Shown here in pieces: positions 18,715 to 29,337 of a stretch of DNA of 48,399 bases. Source of the stretch: Betaproteobacteria bacterium (lineage in GTDB: Bacteria > Pseudomonadota > Gammaproteobacteria > Burkholderiales > Rhodocyclaceae); the NCBI GenBank assembly GCA_009781085.1, contig WQYV01000009.1, forward strand, positions 1 to 48,399, in the 5' to 3' direction. Every line of letters starts with the position of its first letter. Positions within the stretch are counted from its first letter, which is position 1. The position numbers were made by a program, and so were the translations under genes. The notes under the pieces were generated by a model. The model made no database searches. It saw nothing but the letters and a program-made list of their open reading frames with translations, and had not been told where the DNA came from.

Positions 18715-19848
18715 TCATTGCTCCAGCAAGATACGTAACATTCGCCGCAACGGTTCAGCTGCGCCCCATAGCAATTGGTCGCCGACGGTAAACGCCCCGA
18801 GGTATTCTGGCCCCATCGCCAATTTGTGAATGCGCCCAACAGGGACGGAAAGCGTCCCTGTCACTGCGGCGGGGGTGAGTTCACGCTCTGAAACCTCGCG
18901 TTCGTTGGGTACGACCTTCACCCATTCGTTGGTTGAATCAATAATTTCGGATACCTCGTCAAGCGGCACGTCCTTCTTCAGTTTGATCGTCAATCCCTGC
19001 GAGTGGCAACGCATAGCTCCAATACGCACGCACAAGCCATCAACCGGGACGCTGCCCTCCGTGCGGAACGGAGGCTTGCCAAGAATCTTGTTGCACTCAG
19101 CCCCCCCTTTCCATTCTTCCTTTGACTGGCCGTGCTCGACCGGGGCGTCGATCCACGGAATGAGGCTGCCCGCCAGTGCCGTGTTGCGGAAGTTTTTGGT
19201 CGGAAATGACGGGGAACGCATGGTTTCGGCCACCTTGCGGTCGATGTCGAGAATGGCTGAGGCCGGGTCAGCAAGCAGGCTGGCTACCGAAGCGTGGAGC
19301 GCACCCATTTGCGAGATCAGTTCGCGCATGTTTTGCGCCCCTGCGCCGGAGGCAGCCTGGTAGGTCATCGACGATACCCATTCGACGAGGTTGTGTTGGA
19401 ACAACCCGGCCAGTCCCATCAGCATCAGCGATACTGTGCAATTCCCGCCGATCCAGTTCTTACCGCCCTTCGCAAGCGCATCCTTTATAAGGCTTAAGTT
19501 AACCGGGTCGAGGATGATAACTGCGTCATCGTTCATCCTGAGCGCTGACGCGGCGTCGATCCAGTGCCCCTGCCAACCTGCACCGCGCAGTTTTGGAAAC
19601 ACATCCTTCGTATAATCACCGCCCTGGCAAGTAACAACGATGTCGCACGCCTTAAGCATGTCGATATTGGCCGCATCCTGCAAAGGTTGCGAGGCTTGGT
19701 TACTGCCAAAAACAGGCACTTGCCCGCCGATATTGGAAGTCGAAAAATAAATAGGTTCAAACCCGGCGAAATCATTTTCTTCCACCATCCGCTGCATGAG
19801 CACGGAACCCACCATCCCCCTCCAACCAACCAAACCTACCCGTTTCAT
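18715..19848 (-). CDS. asd: Aspartate-semialdehyde dehydrogenase
   Basis: A 377-residue enzyme that reduces aspartyl phosphate to the semialdehyde shared by the lysine/diaminopimelate, threonine and methionine routes. The N-terminal NADP motif is [14 protein letters not shown], and the catalytic Cys137 is in [12 protein letters not shown] histidine in [10 protein letters not shown] is the expected general base. Length and motifs fit the gram-negative ASADH subtype. The gene is between leuB and fimV with about 90-200 base gaps on each side, so it may have its own promoter. Confidence 0.97.
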   Translation of the reverse strand: MKRVGLVGWRGMVGSVLMQRMVEENDFAGFEPIYFSTSNIGGQVPVFGSNQASQPLQDAANIDMLKACDIVVTCQGGDYTKDVFPKLRGAGWQGHWIDAASALRMNDDAVIILDPVNLSLIKDALAKGGKNWIGGNCTVSLMLMGLAGLFQHNLVEWVSSMTYQAASGAGAQNMRELISQMGALHASVASLLADPASAILDIDRKVAETMRSPSFPTKNFRNTALAGSLIPWIDAPVEHGQSKEEWKGGAECNKILGKPPFRTEGSVPVDGLCVRIGAMRCHSQGLTIKLKKDVPLDEVSEIIDSTNEWVKVVPNEREVSERELTPAAVTGTLSVPVGRIHKLAMGPEYLGAFTVGDQLLWGAAEPLRRMLRILLEQ

Positions 19849-19939
19849 GATTTCCTCATGGACTAAATCGAAACAACACTAAAAACTGCGCCCACATGAA
19901 ATACCACATCGCGCAAAACAGCACGGCTCCTATCAACAA

Positions 19940-21659
<1,720 letters not shown>

Positions 21660-21728
21660 GTATGCCCTCGTTTGCGAAACACTTGGCTCAGCCTTGGCCG
21701 GGTAAACTTTCCGCTTCCACTTCCAGTT

Positions 21729-21863
21729 TCAGTGCGCCGCCTTCTGGATGGCCTTGCCCCCCGCCTCAACATCCTTACCAACACCGTGCATGGTATTGCA
21801 GGCAGCCAACCCAGAAATAAAAGCAACCAGCAAAACAACGCAAAGCAATGTTTCTCGTTTCAT
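21729..21863 (-). CDS. Entericidin-like small lipoprotein
   Basis: A 44-residue protein too short for the ORF track: MKRETLLCVVLLVAFISGLA, then ACNTMHGVGKDVEAGGKAIQ and KAAH. The lipobox is LAAC-N, so the mature lipoprotein begins at Cys22. The HGVGKDVEAGGKAI stretch is the hallmark of the EcnA/EcnB entericidin family of small envelope lipoproteins linked to stress-induced lysis. AGGGG lies six bases before ATG at 21863. Its place between leuC and leuD recurs in betaproteobacteria and suggests co-transcription with the leu genes. Confidence 0.9.
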   Translation of the reverse strand: MKRETLLCVVLLVAFISGLAACNTMHGVGKDVEAGGKAIQKAAH

Positions 21864-21878
21864 CTTTGTCCCCTACGA

Positions 21879-23288
21879 TTAAAGAATGTCCCGTACATCG
21901 GCAAAATGTCCGGCAATAGCAGCAGCAGCGGCCATTGCTGGACTGACCAGATGAGTACGGCCAGCAGTCCCCTGGCGCCCTTCGAAGTTGCGGTTAGAGG
22001 TGGAGGCGCAGCGCTCGCCCGGCGAAAGCTTGTCTGCGTTCATGGCAAGGCACATCGAACAACCCGGCTCGCGCCATTCAAATCCAGCGGCGATGAAGAT
22101 TTCGTGTAACCCTTCAGCTTCCGCCTGACGTTTGACCAAACCCGAACCCGGTACAGCTAGCGCGAGTCTGACGTTCTCCGCTTTCCGGCGACCCTTCAGG
22201 ACAGCGGCAGCCTGACGCAAATCTTCGATGCGGGAATTGGTGCAAGAGCCGATGAAAACCTTGTCAACCATGATCGACTGGATTGGCATATCCGCTTGCA
22301 GCCCCATATAGGCGAGCGCACGTTCCATACCTTCCCGTTTTGCCGCGTCCGGCTCCTTCCGGGGGTCGGGAACTGTGGCAGTCACAGGTATAACCATTTC
22401 CGGCGACGTGCCCCAGGTGACTTGGGGCAGGATTTCCGCCGCGTTCAATTCCACGGTGCGGTCGAACACGGCTCCTTCATCTGAATGCAGGGTACGCCAG
22501 ACTGCCACCGCCTTGTCCCAATCCTCGCCGCGCGGCGAAAAGGGGCGGTTCTTCAAATAATTGACCGTCACGTCGTCGACGGCCACCAGCCCCAACCGCG
22601 CCCCGGCCTCGATAGCCATATTGCAAAGCGTCATCCTCCCTTCCATCGAAAGGGAGCGAATGGCAGAACCGGCAAACTCTATCGCGTGTCCCGTGCCAGC
22701 CGCCGTGCCAATCTTGCCAATGATGGCAAGCGCCACATCCTTGGCGGTTACGCCCTTGCCCAGACGGCCCTCGACCCGGACTAACATAGTTTTCGATTTT
22801 TTCTGCACCAGGCATTGCGTCGCCGGCACGTGCTCGACTTCGGAAGTGCCGATACCGTGCGCCATTGCCGCGAACGCGACATGCGTGGACGTATGTGAAT
22901 CGCCGCAGACAACCGCCATCCCTGGCAGTATCGCACCGTTCTCAGGACCAATCACATGTACGATGCCCTGACGCGCATCCCTGAACGGAAAATAGGCCAG
23001 TGCGCCGGTTTCACGGATATTGGCATCCAGCGTTTCCACTTGCTGGCGGGAAACCGGGTCGTGAATACCCTCGTCCCAGTGGTCAGTCGGCGTATTATGG
23101 TCAGCCGTCGCCACGATGGAAGAAACGCGCCAAGGCTTGCGCCTCGCAAGCTTCAACCCTTCAAAAGCTTGCGGGCTGGTGACTTCATGCACCAGATGAC
23201 GGTCGATATAAATCAGCGCCGTGCCGTCCGGCTCTTCACGGACGACATGATCCGCCCACAGTTTTTCGTATAGTGTCCTGATGCTCAT
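21879..23288 (-). CDS. leuC: 3-isopropylmalate dehydratase large subunit
   Basis: A 469-residue aconitase-family subunit. The three [4Fe-4S] cysteines are visible: one in [15 protein letters not shown] and two in [31 protein letters not shown] and the C-terminal [11 protein letters not shown] are family landmarks. The track starts at a TTG (23300); the standard start is ATG at 23288 ([11 protein letters not shown]). It opens the leuC-entericidin-leuD-leuB operon. No leucine attenuator peptide is apparent in the roughly 110 bases upstream. Confidence 0.97.
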   Translation of the reverse strand: MSIRTLYEKLWADHVVREEPDGTALIYIDRHLVHEVTSPQAFEGLKLARRKPWRVSSIVATADHNTPTDHWDEGIHDPVSRQQVETLDANIRETGALAYFPFRDARQGIVHVIGPENGAILPGMAVVCGDSHTSTHVAFAAMAHGIGTSEVEHVPATQCLVQKKSKTMLVRVEGRLGKGVTAKDVALAIIGKIGTAAGTGHAIEFAGSAIRSLSMEGRMTLCNMAIEAGARLGLVAVDDVTVNYLKNRPFSPRGEDWDKAVAVWRTLHSDEGAVFDRTVELNAAEILPQVTWGTSPEMVIPVTATVPDPRKEPDAAKREGMERALAYMGLQADMPIQSIMVDKVFIGSCTNSRIEDLRQAAAVLKGRRKAENVRLALAVPGSGLVKRQAEAEGLHEIFIAAGFEWREPGCSMCLAMNADKLSPGERCASTSNRNFEGRQGTAGRTHLVSPAMAAAAAIAGHFADVRDIL

Positions 23289-23398
23289 CAAATATCCCAA
23301 CCATTCGGAGGCAAAGAATGTTGATTATTTCACATCAATTGCCAGTTATCAGCTCCCAGTAAAGGCAAAAAACCGAAACTTGCATACCGGCAATTGGA

Positions 23399-24529
23399 TC
23401 ATCGCGGTGAAGGCTGCCGTACGAATGCTCCTGGAGCCAGCGCCGCGACTTTGGGCGTGTCCGTGCGCACGTCGCCGCACTGGGCACGATAGCGCAAGGC
23501 GTGGTCGATCAGCACCAGGGTCAGCATAGCCTCAGCCACGGGAATAGCGCGAATGCCCACGCAGGGGTCATGGCGCCCTTCCGTGCTCACCGTTACCGCC
23601 TTACCGGCAAGATTGATCGAACGCTTTTCACGGCGAATGCTGGAAGCCGGTTTCACCGCTATGCTCACCACGATGTCCTGCCCCGACGACACACCACCAA
23701 GCACCCCACCCGCATTGTTCGACAAAAAACCCTCTGGTGTGATCTCATCGCCGTGTTCTGAGCCGCGCTGGCTCACCGACGCAAAACCCGCGCCGATCTC
23801 GACCCCCTTCACCGCATTGATGCCCATCATCGCATAGGCGATGTCAGCATCCAGCCGGTCGAACACCGGCTCCCCCCAGCCCACCGGCACACCAGCGGCC
23901 ACCACGTTGATGCGCGCACCGATCGAATCCCCGGCGCGGCGCAGGTTATCCATATACATTTCGAGTTCGGGCTGAAGCGAAACGTTGGGCGCAAAGAAAG
24001 GGCTACCCGCAACGACATCCCAAGACTCAAAAGGAATGGGAATCTCGCCAAGCTGAGCCAAATAGCCGCGGGTCACAATGCCAAATTTTTCGGCCAACCA
24101 TTTACGCGCAATGGCTCCCGCCGCCACCCGTACCGCCGTCTCGCGCGCTGAAGCCCGCCCGCCGCCACGGTAATCGCGCACGCCGTACTTCTGCCAGTGG
24201 GAGTAATCGGCATGGCCTGGGCGGAAAAGCCCGGCGATGTCACTGTAATCCTTTGAACGTTGATCCTGATTGCGGATCAGCATGGCAATAGGCGCACCCG
24301 TCGTCAGCCCCTCGAAAACCCCGGAGAGGATTTCCACCTGATCCAACTCGCGCCGCTGGGTGACATGGCGCGAAGTCCCAGGCTTGCGGCGGTCAAGATC
24401 GGCCTGGATATCCGCCTCTGCAAGCGGCAGCCCCGGCGGGCAACCGTCAACCACGCAGCCGATGGCTGAACCATGGGACTCACCAAATGAAGTGACACAG
24501 AAAAGGGTGCCGAAAGTATTGCCGGACAT
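23399..24529 (-). CDS. aroC: Chorismate synthase
   Basis: A 376-residue enzyme that makes chorismate from EPSP with reduced FMN. Motifs include [20 protein letters not shown] at the start, the [20 protein letters not shown] region, [17 protein letters not shown], and [13 protein letters not shown]. The track extends to 24610. I place the start at ATG 24529 from family N termini, though its ribosome binding site is weak. A stronger GAGGG site precedes ATG at 24574, which would add 15 residues ([15 protein letters not shown]). The last 20 or so residues go past the usual family end. Confidence 0.97.
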   Translation of the reverse strand: MSGNTFGTLFCVTSFGESHGSAIGCVVDGCPPGLPLAEADIQADLDRRKPGTSRHVTQRRELDQVEILSGVFEGLTTGAPIAMLIRNQDQRSKDYSDIAGLFRPGHADYSHWQKYGVRDYRGGGRASARETAVRVAAGAIARKWLAEKFGIVTRGYLAQLGEIPIPFESWDVVAGSPFFAPNVSLQPELEMYMDNLRRAGDSIGARINVVAAGVPVGWGEPVFDRLDADIAYAMMGINAVKGVEIGAGFASVSQRGSEHGDEITPEGFLSNNAGGVLGGVSSGQDIVVSIAVKPASSIRREKRSINLAGKAVTVSTEGRHDPCVGIRAIPVAEAMLTLVLIDHALRYRAQCGDVRTDTPKVAALAPGAFVRQPSPR

Positions 24530-24622
24530 GGGAACGCCTACTGTGGAAAAGGGAAATGTTAAGTTTAGCATCATGTCTTCCCTCACCCGCGCAGCGACTA
24601 CCGTAGGCATAGGGCAATCGCA

Positions 24623-25057
24623 TCAGACGGGCGTGGCCCAGTAGTCGCACGCAGTAACCATCGCTGGTGGAAGCGAGCATGCAGCGAGCCTTGATGCCGC
24701 CTTTGCGCGAGCCGTCGAAACGAAACCGAGCCTAACTTGTGAGGCTGACGGAGAGAAGATAAGGAAATCCGTATCCCGCAGAAAGCTGCGCACGACTTCA
24801 CCGTCATCCGGCGGCAATGATCCGAGTCCGGACGAACGGGGAGCATAGTACAAACCTTGCGCAAGTTTTTTCAACCACCCTTCAGAGATCAGTTGCTGCA
24901 AATGGCGATCTACAACCATCGACAAACGAGCCAAATCTTCGCGGCGGTACACGTTCCCCGCTCGCAACTTCTGAGCAAGCTGTCCCGCAACGCCGCCAAA
25001 ATGCGCCCTGTGATCGAATGTAACGGCTTGCGGTATTACATGAATCTTCGTTGACAT
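24623..25057 (-). pseudogene. Truncated AbiEi-like (type IV toxin-antitoxin) antitoxin/regulator
   Basis: The first roughly 105 residues match the AbiEi/DUF6088-type antitoxin pattern: a winged-helix start (VYRREDLARLSMVVDRHLQQ), LISEGWLKKLAQGLYYAPRS, then DDGEVVRSFLRDTDFLIFSP. The family normally goes on with SPNAYN.LG.GTTQLYN. Here the text switches after FSPSA to an Arg/Ala-rich tail (ASQVRLGFVSTARAKAASRL) with no likeness, so the C-terminal domain has been lost by a junction or frameshift. No nucleotidyltransferase toxin (AbiEii) is nearby. The track begins at TTG 25066; ATG 25057 (MSTKIHVIPQ) is the probable start. It probably no longer forms a working toxin-antitoxin system. Confidence 0.6.
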
Positions 25058-25137
25058 TTCATGCAAATTCTAACTGTTACTCCATGTTGTCAAACTCACT
25101 AAAAATAAGCACATTTTGCAAAAATCTGGTTTTTATT

Positions 25138-25169
25138 GAAAAATAGCCGCAGAAATATGGTTATTTTTC
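25138..25169. promoter_or_regulatory. Inverted repeat upstream of modE
   Basis: GAAAAATAGCC and GGTTATTTTTC form 11-bp arms (10 of 11 paired) around a 10-base AT-rich spacer, 53 bases before the modE start. The position suits an operator that controls modE itself, but the arms do not look like a standard ModE site. Assignment is inferred from symmetry and position only. Confidence 0.4.
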
Positions 25170-25222
25170 TTGAGCTTCCCACTCCTGACAACCTGTCCCA
25201 GCCGAAAAACCGCTATTGAGAG

Positions 25223-26020
25223 ATGGATAATCTTCCCAAAATAGAAGTACACGGACGTTTCTGGATTGAGCGCGGCCCTCGCGCCTTTCTTGGGCGTGGC
25301 CGTGTCGATCTTCTCGAAAAGATCAACGCCAGCAACTCGATTGCCGAAGCCGCACGGCAACTTGGCATGAGCTACAAAACCGCTTGGGACATGGTCAATG
25401 CCATGAACAACCTCGCCGATCAGCCGCTGGTGGTGCGCGTCAAAGGCGGTCGCCAGGGAGGCGGCACCTTATTGACCGATTACGGGCAACAGGTCATCGC
25501 CAATTACCGTGCGATGGAACAGGAATACGAAACGATGCTAGCGGCGCTTGAACGGCGTTATCCTGATTTTGGACTGTTGCAGGCACTTGATCGCCGCTTG
25601 CAGTTATATACCAGCGCCCGCAATCAACTCGCCGCGACAATATGTGAATTGCATTCACACGGCCAGCGCATCATCGCTGATCTTGGTCTCGGCAACGAAA
25701 CGTTTCTACAGGCACAACTGACACGCGCCAGTGCCGAGGCGCTTGGTCTGCATCCTGGACGCCAGGTCATTGCGCTGATCAAGGCACCCATGATGACTCT
25801 GAGCACTTCCCCCGTCGCCGATATGCAATCCCTGCGTGGCACCGTCTGCCACATTGAAACCGATGGCGAAGGCCACGCTGAAATCACCCTTGTATTGCCC
25901 AGTAACCACCATCTGGTCATCGCGCTCGACCACGTCGCCGAGTGCCCGCCACTTGAAACTGAAGCGTTTGCCGTCATCGACCCACGCCAAGTGATCGTCG
26001 CCGTTACTGATTGGCCCTGA
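25223..26020 (+). CDS. modE: Molybdate-dependent transcriptional regulator ModE
   Basis: A 265-residue ModE. The N-terminal winged helix-turn-helix (VDLLEKINASNSIAEAARQL, then GMSYKTAWDMVNAMN) is the ModE type, and VVRVKGGRQGGGTLLTDYGQ follows. The C-terminal half contains two TOBE/Mop folds that bind molybdate or tungstate (ARNQLAATICELHSHGQRII..., with a second near residues 195-262). In E. coli, ModE with molybdate represses modABC and activates some Moco genes. Here no modABC is present; the next genes form a TonB receptor and FecCD-type transporter cluster, so this ModE probably controls that cluster. GAGAG directly precedes the ATG. Confidence 0.95.
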   Translation: MDNLPKIEVHGRFWIERGPRAFLGRGRVDLLEKINASNSIAEAARQLGMSYKTAWDMVNAMNNLADQPLVVRVKGGRQGGGTLLTDYGQQVIANYRAMEQEYETMLAALERRYPDFGLLQALDRRLQLYTSARNQLAATICELHSHGQRIIADLGLGNETFLQAQLTRASAEALGLHPGRQVIALIKAPMMTLSTSPVADMQSLRGTVCHIETDGEGHAEITLVLPSNHHLVIALDHVAECPPLETEAFAVIDPRQVIVAVTDWP

Positions 26021-26047
26021 TTCCCGCCTTCTGCTTTTACCTACAAA

Positions 26048-26107
26048 TTATCATCTTTCGATATATTACAAAAAATATAATATTTGTTAAAACATGGAAG
26101 ATGATAA
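26048..26107. repeat. Wide-spaced inverted repeat after modE
   Basis: TTATCATCTT and AAGATGATAA are perfect 10-bp inverted arms separated by 40 AT-rich bases. They lie between modE and the TonB receptor gene. There is no T-run to make a convincing terminator. The intervening CGATATATTA shares its first bases with the palindrome at 26206 but lacks a matching second half. It could be a regulator site or a weak hairpin. Confidence 0.3.
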
Positions 26108-26161
26108 AATTATAGTAAACAATGGGTTATAAACTTGTGTGATCTGAGGATTAATTTTATT

Positions 26162-26175
26162 TTGATTTACATCAA
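26162..26175. promoter_or_regulatory. FNR/ANR-type box (TTGAT-N4-ATCAA)
   Basis: TTGATTTACATCAA matches the FNR/ANR/DNR consensus exactly. It is centred at 26168.5. With a candidate -10 box TACTAT at 26193-26198 and transcription starting near 26205-26210, it would sit around -37 to -41, close to a class II activating position. This suggests the TonB receptor operon is turned on under low oxygen. Confidence 0.65.
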
Positions 26176-26205
26176 GGATTCAAGGTTGAGGTTACTATAA
26201 AAATA

Positions 26206-26229
26206 CGATATGTTTTTTTAAACATATCG
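26206..26229. promoter_or_regulatory. Perfect palindrome, candidate ModE operator
   Basis: CGATATGTTT-TTTT-AAACATATCG has perfect 10-bp arms with a 4-base centre and ends nine bases before the receptor start codon. The CGnTAT.. half-sites resemble ModE operators (CG-n-TATAT with inverted TATA-n-CG). A repressor bound here would cover the predicted transcription start and the ribosome binding region. ModE is encoded directly upstream, which makes it the leading candidate. Confidence 0.55.
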
Positions 26230-26237
26230 AGTTCACC

Positions 26238-28349
26238 ATGACCCTGAAAAACGATGCTATTTCAAGTGTGCTCGCACTGGCTTTGCTGTTCTCTGCTGGG
26301 GCAAAGGCTGACGAGAATGATGAAAAACAAACGAATGACGAGCGGCAGACGGAGGAGGAGGTTAGTCAAAAAACTGGGAAATCTGCCGAGAGCAACGTAT
26401 TCAGACTTGGCCAGATCACGGTGACGGGACAGCGCGAGGATGAGCCGGCCATCGCCACCTCGACACTCAGCAACGAGGAAATTCGGGATTTCAGTAAGGA
26501 AAGTTTGAAAGAAGCGCTGGATATCGTTCCCGGTGTCGCGGTTACGACCGGCACAGGCAGCCGCAACGAAGCCGGAATAAGCATTCGCGGCTTCAACCGT
26601 TATCAGGTGCCGCTTTATATGGATGGAGTCCGCCTGTATCTGCCGGTAGACGGCCGCACCGACATGGATCGCTTCCTGACAATGGATCTCGCTGAAATTC
26701 AGGTTTCCAAAGGCTATGTGTCGGTTTTGAATGGCCCAGATGGGATGGGAGGCGCCATCAATCTGGTTACGCGCAAACCTGTCAAATCGCTCGAAGGGGA
26801 ACTGAGCGTGTCGGCGAAACTGGGCGAGAGCGGGCAATACGGTGGTTACACAGGCTATGCCAATCTCGGCAGCAAGCAGGATCAGTATTACTGGCAGGTC
26901 AGTGTCGAGCAGCGCGATCTCGATAACTGGCGGCTTTCACGTGACTTCGTTCCAACAGTGGCGCAAGGTGCTGGAGAACGCGAAAACACCGGCAAAAAAG
27001 ACTGGCGCACCAATTTGAAAGCCGGTTTTACGCCGAATGCAACCGATGAGTATTCACTGAACTTCGTCATGCAGGAAGGCGAAAAGCACGGTGTCGGCGC
27101 TGTTACCGGCACATCGGCGATCAGTACCTGGGACTGGCCGAAATGGAATACCTGGAGCCTATACTGGCTTTCGCACACGCAACTTGGTGAGAAGAATTAC
27201 GTTAAGACAAAGGTATATTTCAACAACTTCACGAATGACCTGCTTGCCTACACGAACACGACCTTGAGCACCCGCAACTGGCTCAGCCATTATGACGACA
27301 ACGCCCAGGGGGTGAGCGTCGAATTCGGCACGACCGCGTTACCGCGACAGACCTTGAAGACGGCATTGCATTTCCGGCGCGACCAGCATAAGGAATGGCA
27401 GGATCTTAATCTTGCAACAGCCAATCCATTCACGGAACCGAAGCAAGAGACCCTTGAGGATGGCTATTCCTTTGCGCTCGAAGATACCGTGCACGTCGCC
27501 CCAAAGTTCGATCTGGTCGGCGGCGTGAGCCGCGATATCCGCCGTACCAAGAAAGCCCAGGACTACACCCCAGCGACCGGATTGTTCAATTATGAAATCG
27601 CCGACCAGTTCGCCACGAACTGGCAGGGAGCCGCCATCTATCGGTATCGTGAAGGCGGCAAAGCGAGTTTCTCGGTCTCAAAGCGCTATCGTTTCCCGAC
27701 CATGTTCGACCGTTTTAGTTCGCGATTTGGCAGTGCGATGTCGAACCCCTTCCTCAAGCCGGAACACGGATTGAATATTGAGCTTGGAATATCAGATCGG
27801 ATTCATCCTGGACTATATGTCGAGGGTGCGATCTTCTACAATAGGCTCAAAGATGCCATCAACTGGGCTAATGGTTTCGTAGACCCGGCAGATGGTCTTA
27901 TCAAGCAAAAAGCGGTCAATCTGGGTGAGGCGACCTACAGGGGCTTCGAACTGGGCTCGCACGCTCAGGTCATGCCAAATCTGGAACTGGGCGGCAATTA
28001 CACCTACATCGACACAAAGGTCAATGACCCAAATATTCCGGACTACAGACTGACCTCGACGCCGCGTCACAAGGCTTTCTTGTACGCCAAATGGAAGCCG
28101 GTCAATGATCTGAAAATCATCCCGAGCATTGAATATGGCGGCATGCGTTGGTCCGACCCGCCGTCCGGCAGCGGCTATGTGCGCATGGGCGACTTCACGC
28201 TGTTTAATTTGAAGGTCGAATATCAACTCAACCGCAATTGGGATATCTCGCTCGCGGCACGCAACCTGCTGGACAAGAACTACGAAGTGACCAGCGGTTA
28301 TCCGGAAGAAGGCCGCAGTTTCCTGCTATCCACACGTTTTCAGTTTTAG
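26238..28349 (+). CDS. TonB-dependent outer-membrane receptor, predicted molybdate/tungstate or chelate uptake
   Basis: A 703-residue TonB-dependent receptor with a signal peptide (SSVLALALLFSAGAKADEND), an acidic low-complexity stretch, a TonB-box-like ITVTGQ near residue 60, the plug domain (LKEALDIVPGVAVTTGTGSR, GISIRGFNRYQVPLYMDGVR, GPDGMGGAINLVTRKP) and a 22-strand-type barrel that ends NLLDKNYEVTSGYPEEGRSF and a terminal Phe (RFQF). It would move a scarce ligand into the periplasm using TonB-ExbB-ExbD energy; the needed proteins are encoded at 34.4-36.4 kb. The neighbouring ModE, DUF2478 and MolA-like genes make molybdate, tungstate or a complex of them the best guess. A siderophore or corrinoid cannot be ruled out from sequence. 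Confidence 0.9.
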   Translation: MTLKNDAISSVLALALLFSAGAKADENDEKQTNDERQTEEEVSQKTGKSAESNVFRLGQITVTGQREDEPAIATSTLSNEEIRDFSKESLKEALDIVPGVAVTTGTGSRNEAGISIRGFNRYQVPLYMDGVRLYLPVDGRTDMDRFLTMDLAEIQVSKGYVSVLNGPDGMGGAINLVTRKPVKSLEGELSVSAKLGESGQYGGYTGYANLGSKQDQYYWQVSVEQRDLDNWRLSRDFVPTVAQGAGERENTGKKDWRTNLKAGFTPNATDEYSLNFVMQEGEKHGVGAVTGTSAISTWDWPKWNTWSLYWLSHTQLGEKNYVKTKVYFNNFTNDLLAYTNTTLSTRNWLSHYDDNAQGVSVEFGTTALPRQTLKTALHFRRDQHKEWQDLNLATANPFTEPKQETLEDGYSFALEDTVHVAPKFDLVGGVSRDIRRTKKAQDYTPATGLFNYEIADQFATNWQGAAIYRYREGGKASFSVSKRYRFPTMFDRFSSRFGSAMSNPFLKPEHGLNIELGISDRIHPGLYVEGAIFYNRLKDAINWANGFVDPADGLIKQKAVNLGEATYRGFELGSHAQVMPNLELGGNYTYIDTKVNDPNIPDYRLTSTPRHKAFLYAKWKPVNDLKIIPSIEYGGMRWSDPPSGSGYVRMGDFTLFNLKVEYQLNRNWDISLAARNLLDKNYEVTSGYPEEGRSFLLSTRFQF

Positions 28350-28362
28350 TTCTCGAAGCGAT

Positions 28363-28429
28363 GCCTGCCCGGGATTTGAGGTTTTCAGAGTTTGGTCGCT
28401 CTTTCAAATCTTGGGCAGGCTCTTTTTTT
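28363..28429 (+). terminator. Hairpin with T-run after the receptor gene
   Basis: GCCTGCCC followed by GGATTTGA pairs with TCAAATCTT and GGGCAGGC, a long stem with one mismatched spot, and is followed by TCTTTTTTTG. It looks like a Rho-independent terminator 14 bases after the receptor stop. It would stop or reduce read-through into the cytochrome and transporter genes, giving more receptor than inner-membrane parts. Confidence 0.8.
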
Positions 28430-28497
28430 GCCGACTTGTTCCCCCGGTTCGAGAACCATGCGATCCGACCGTTTCATCTGAATTTCCGGAGGTCTTC

Positions 28498-29319
28498 ATG
28501 AATGAATCGACATTGACAAACTGGCTCAAGACAACAGCTCTGGCGATGATCTTCGTATCAGGCCAAGTGCTTGCCGTCGACGGCTTTGAACTTGCGCAAA
28601 CAAACGGCTGCTTCATATGTCATCAGGCGACGAGCAAACGGGTTGGGCCGGCATTCAGCGATATTGCGAAGAAATACGCCGGGGAAGCCAATGCCGTTGC
28701 CCTGCTTGCCGCGCACATCGTCAAGGGAACGGGGCCAACCGGGTTCGGGTGGCAGGCCGAAGGCAGGGCAGAATTGCCTTTCATGCCGCCCAATACCGGC
28801 GTGACGCCGGAAAATGGGCTGGTGCTCGCCAAATGGATTTTGACCGAAGCGAGCAAGCCAACCGACAACGCGAAATTCGTCACCAGCAAAATATCCGTTA
28901 CCGGCCAGGTCAAACAGCCGCTTGAATTGAACGTCGACGATTTGCAGAAATTGCCGGTTCTGCAAATGAAAATGGTGGTGCGCGGGCATCTCCCTAATGA
29001 GAAGCCCACCACGGTCATCATCAAGGGCGTGATGTTGCGCGATGTGCTGGAAAAAGCGGCGCTCCAGACCGCCAGTCCCTTTGATGTCAAGAAGAGCGTC
29101 ATTATCGTCAGCGCTTCCGATGGCTACCGGGTCGTTTTTTCATGGCCCGAAGTGCTTTTTTCGCCCATTGGCGAAGGAGCGATTCTTTTTTTCGAGAGAG
29201 ATGGAAAACCGCTGGCCGACGACGAGGGAAAAATCGCATTGACCTCGCTGCGCGACAACGGCGGCATTCGTTTCACGAAATGGGTCAAATCCATCGAGGT
29301 GCGCACGATAACCGATTGA
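28498..29319 (+). CDS. Periplasmic cytochrome c fused to a molybdopterin-binding-like domain
   Basis: A 273-residue exported protein. After a signal segment (TTALAMIFVSGQVLAVDGFE) comes a class I cytochrome c domain with heme motif CFICH (about residues 36-40) and the axial-Met-type region LPFMPPNTGVTPENGLVLAKWIL. The C-terminal half (about residues 135-270) resembles the sulfite-oxidase-type molybdopterin domain: VTGQVKQPLELNVDDLQKLP, GVMLRDVLEKAAL and SDGYRVVFSWPEVLFSP. This half contains no cysteine, so the Mo-ligating Cys of true sulfite oxidases is missing. It may bind a cofactor or oxyanion without sulfite-oxidase chemistry. The start is fixed by GGAGG five bases before ATG; the track's start at 28411 is too early. 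Confidence 0.8.
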   Translation: MNESTLTNWLKTTALAMIFVSGQVLAVDGFELAQTNGCFICHQATSKRVGPAFSDIAKKYAGEANAVALLAAHIVKGTGPTGFGWQAEGRAELPFMPPNTGVTPENGLVLAKWILTEASKPTDNAKFVTSKISVTGQVKQPLELNVDDLQKLPVLQMKMVVRGHLPNEKPTTVIIKGVMLRDVLEKAALQTASPFDVKKSVIIVSASDGYRVVFSWPEVLFSPIGEGAILFFERDGKPLADDEGKIALTSLRDNGGIRFTKWVKSIEVRTITD

Positions 29320-29337
29320 CCGTTATTCGGGATTGCT

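Noticed and set aside
26059-26087. CGATATATTA-like site as a second ModE operator
   Set aside because: Only one half-site is good; the opposite half does not match, so I list only the perfect palindrome at 26206.
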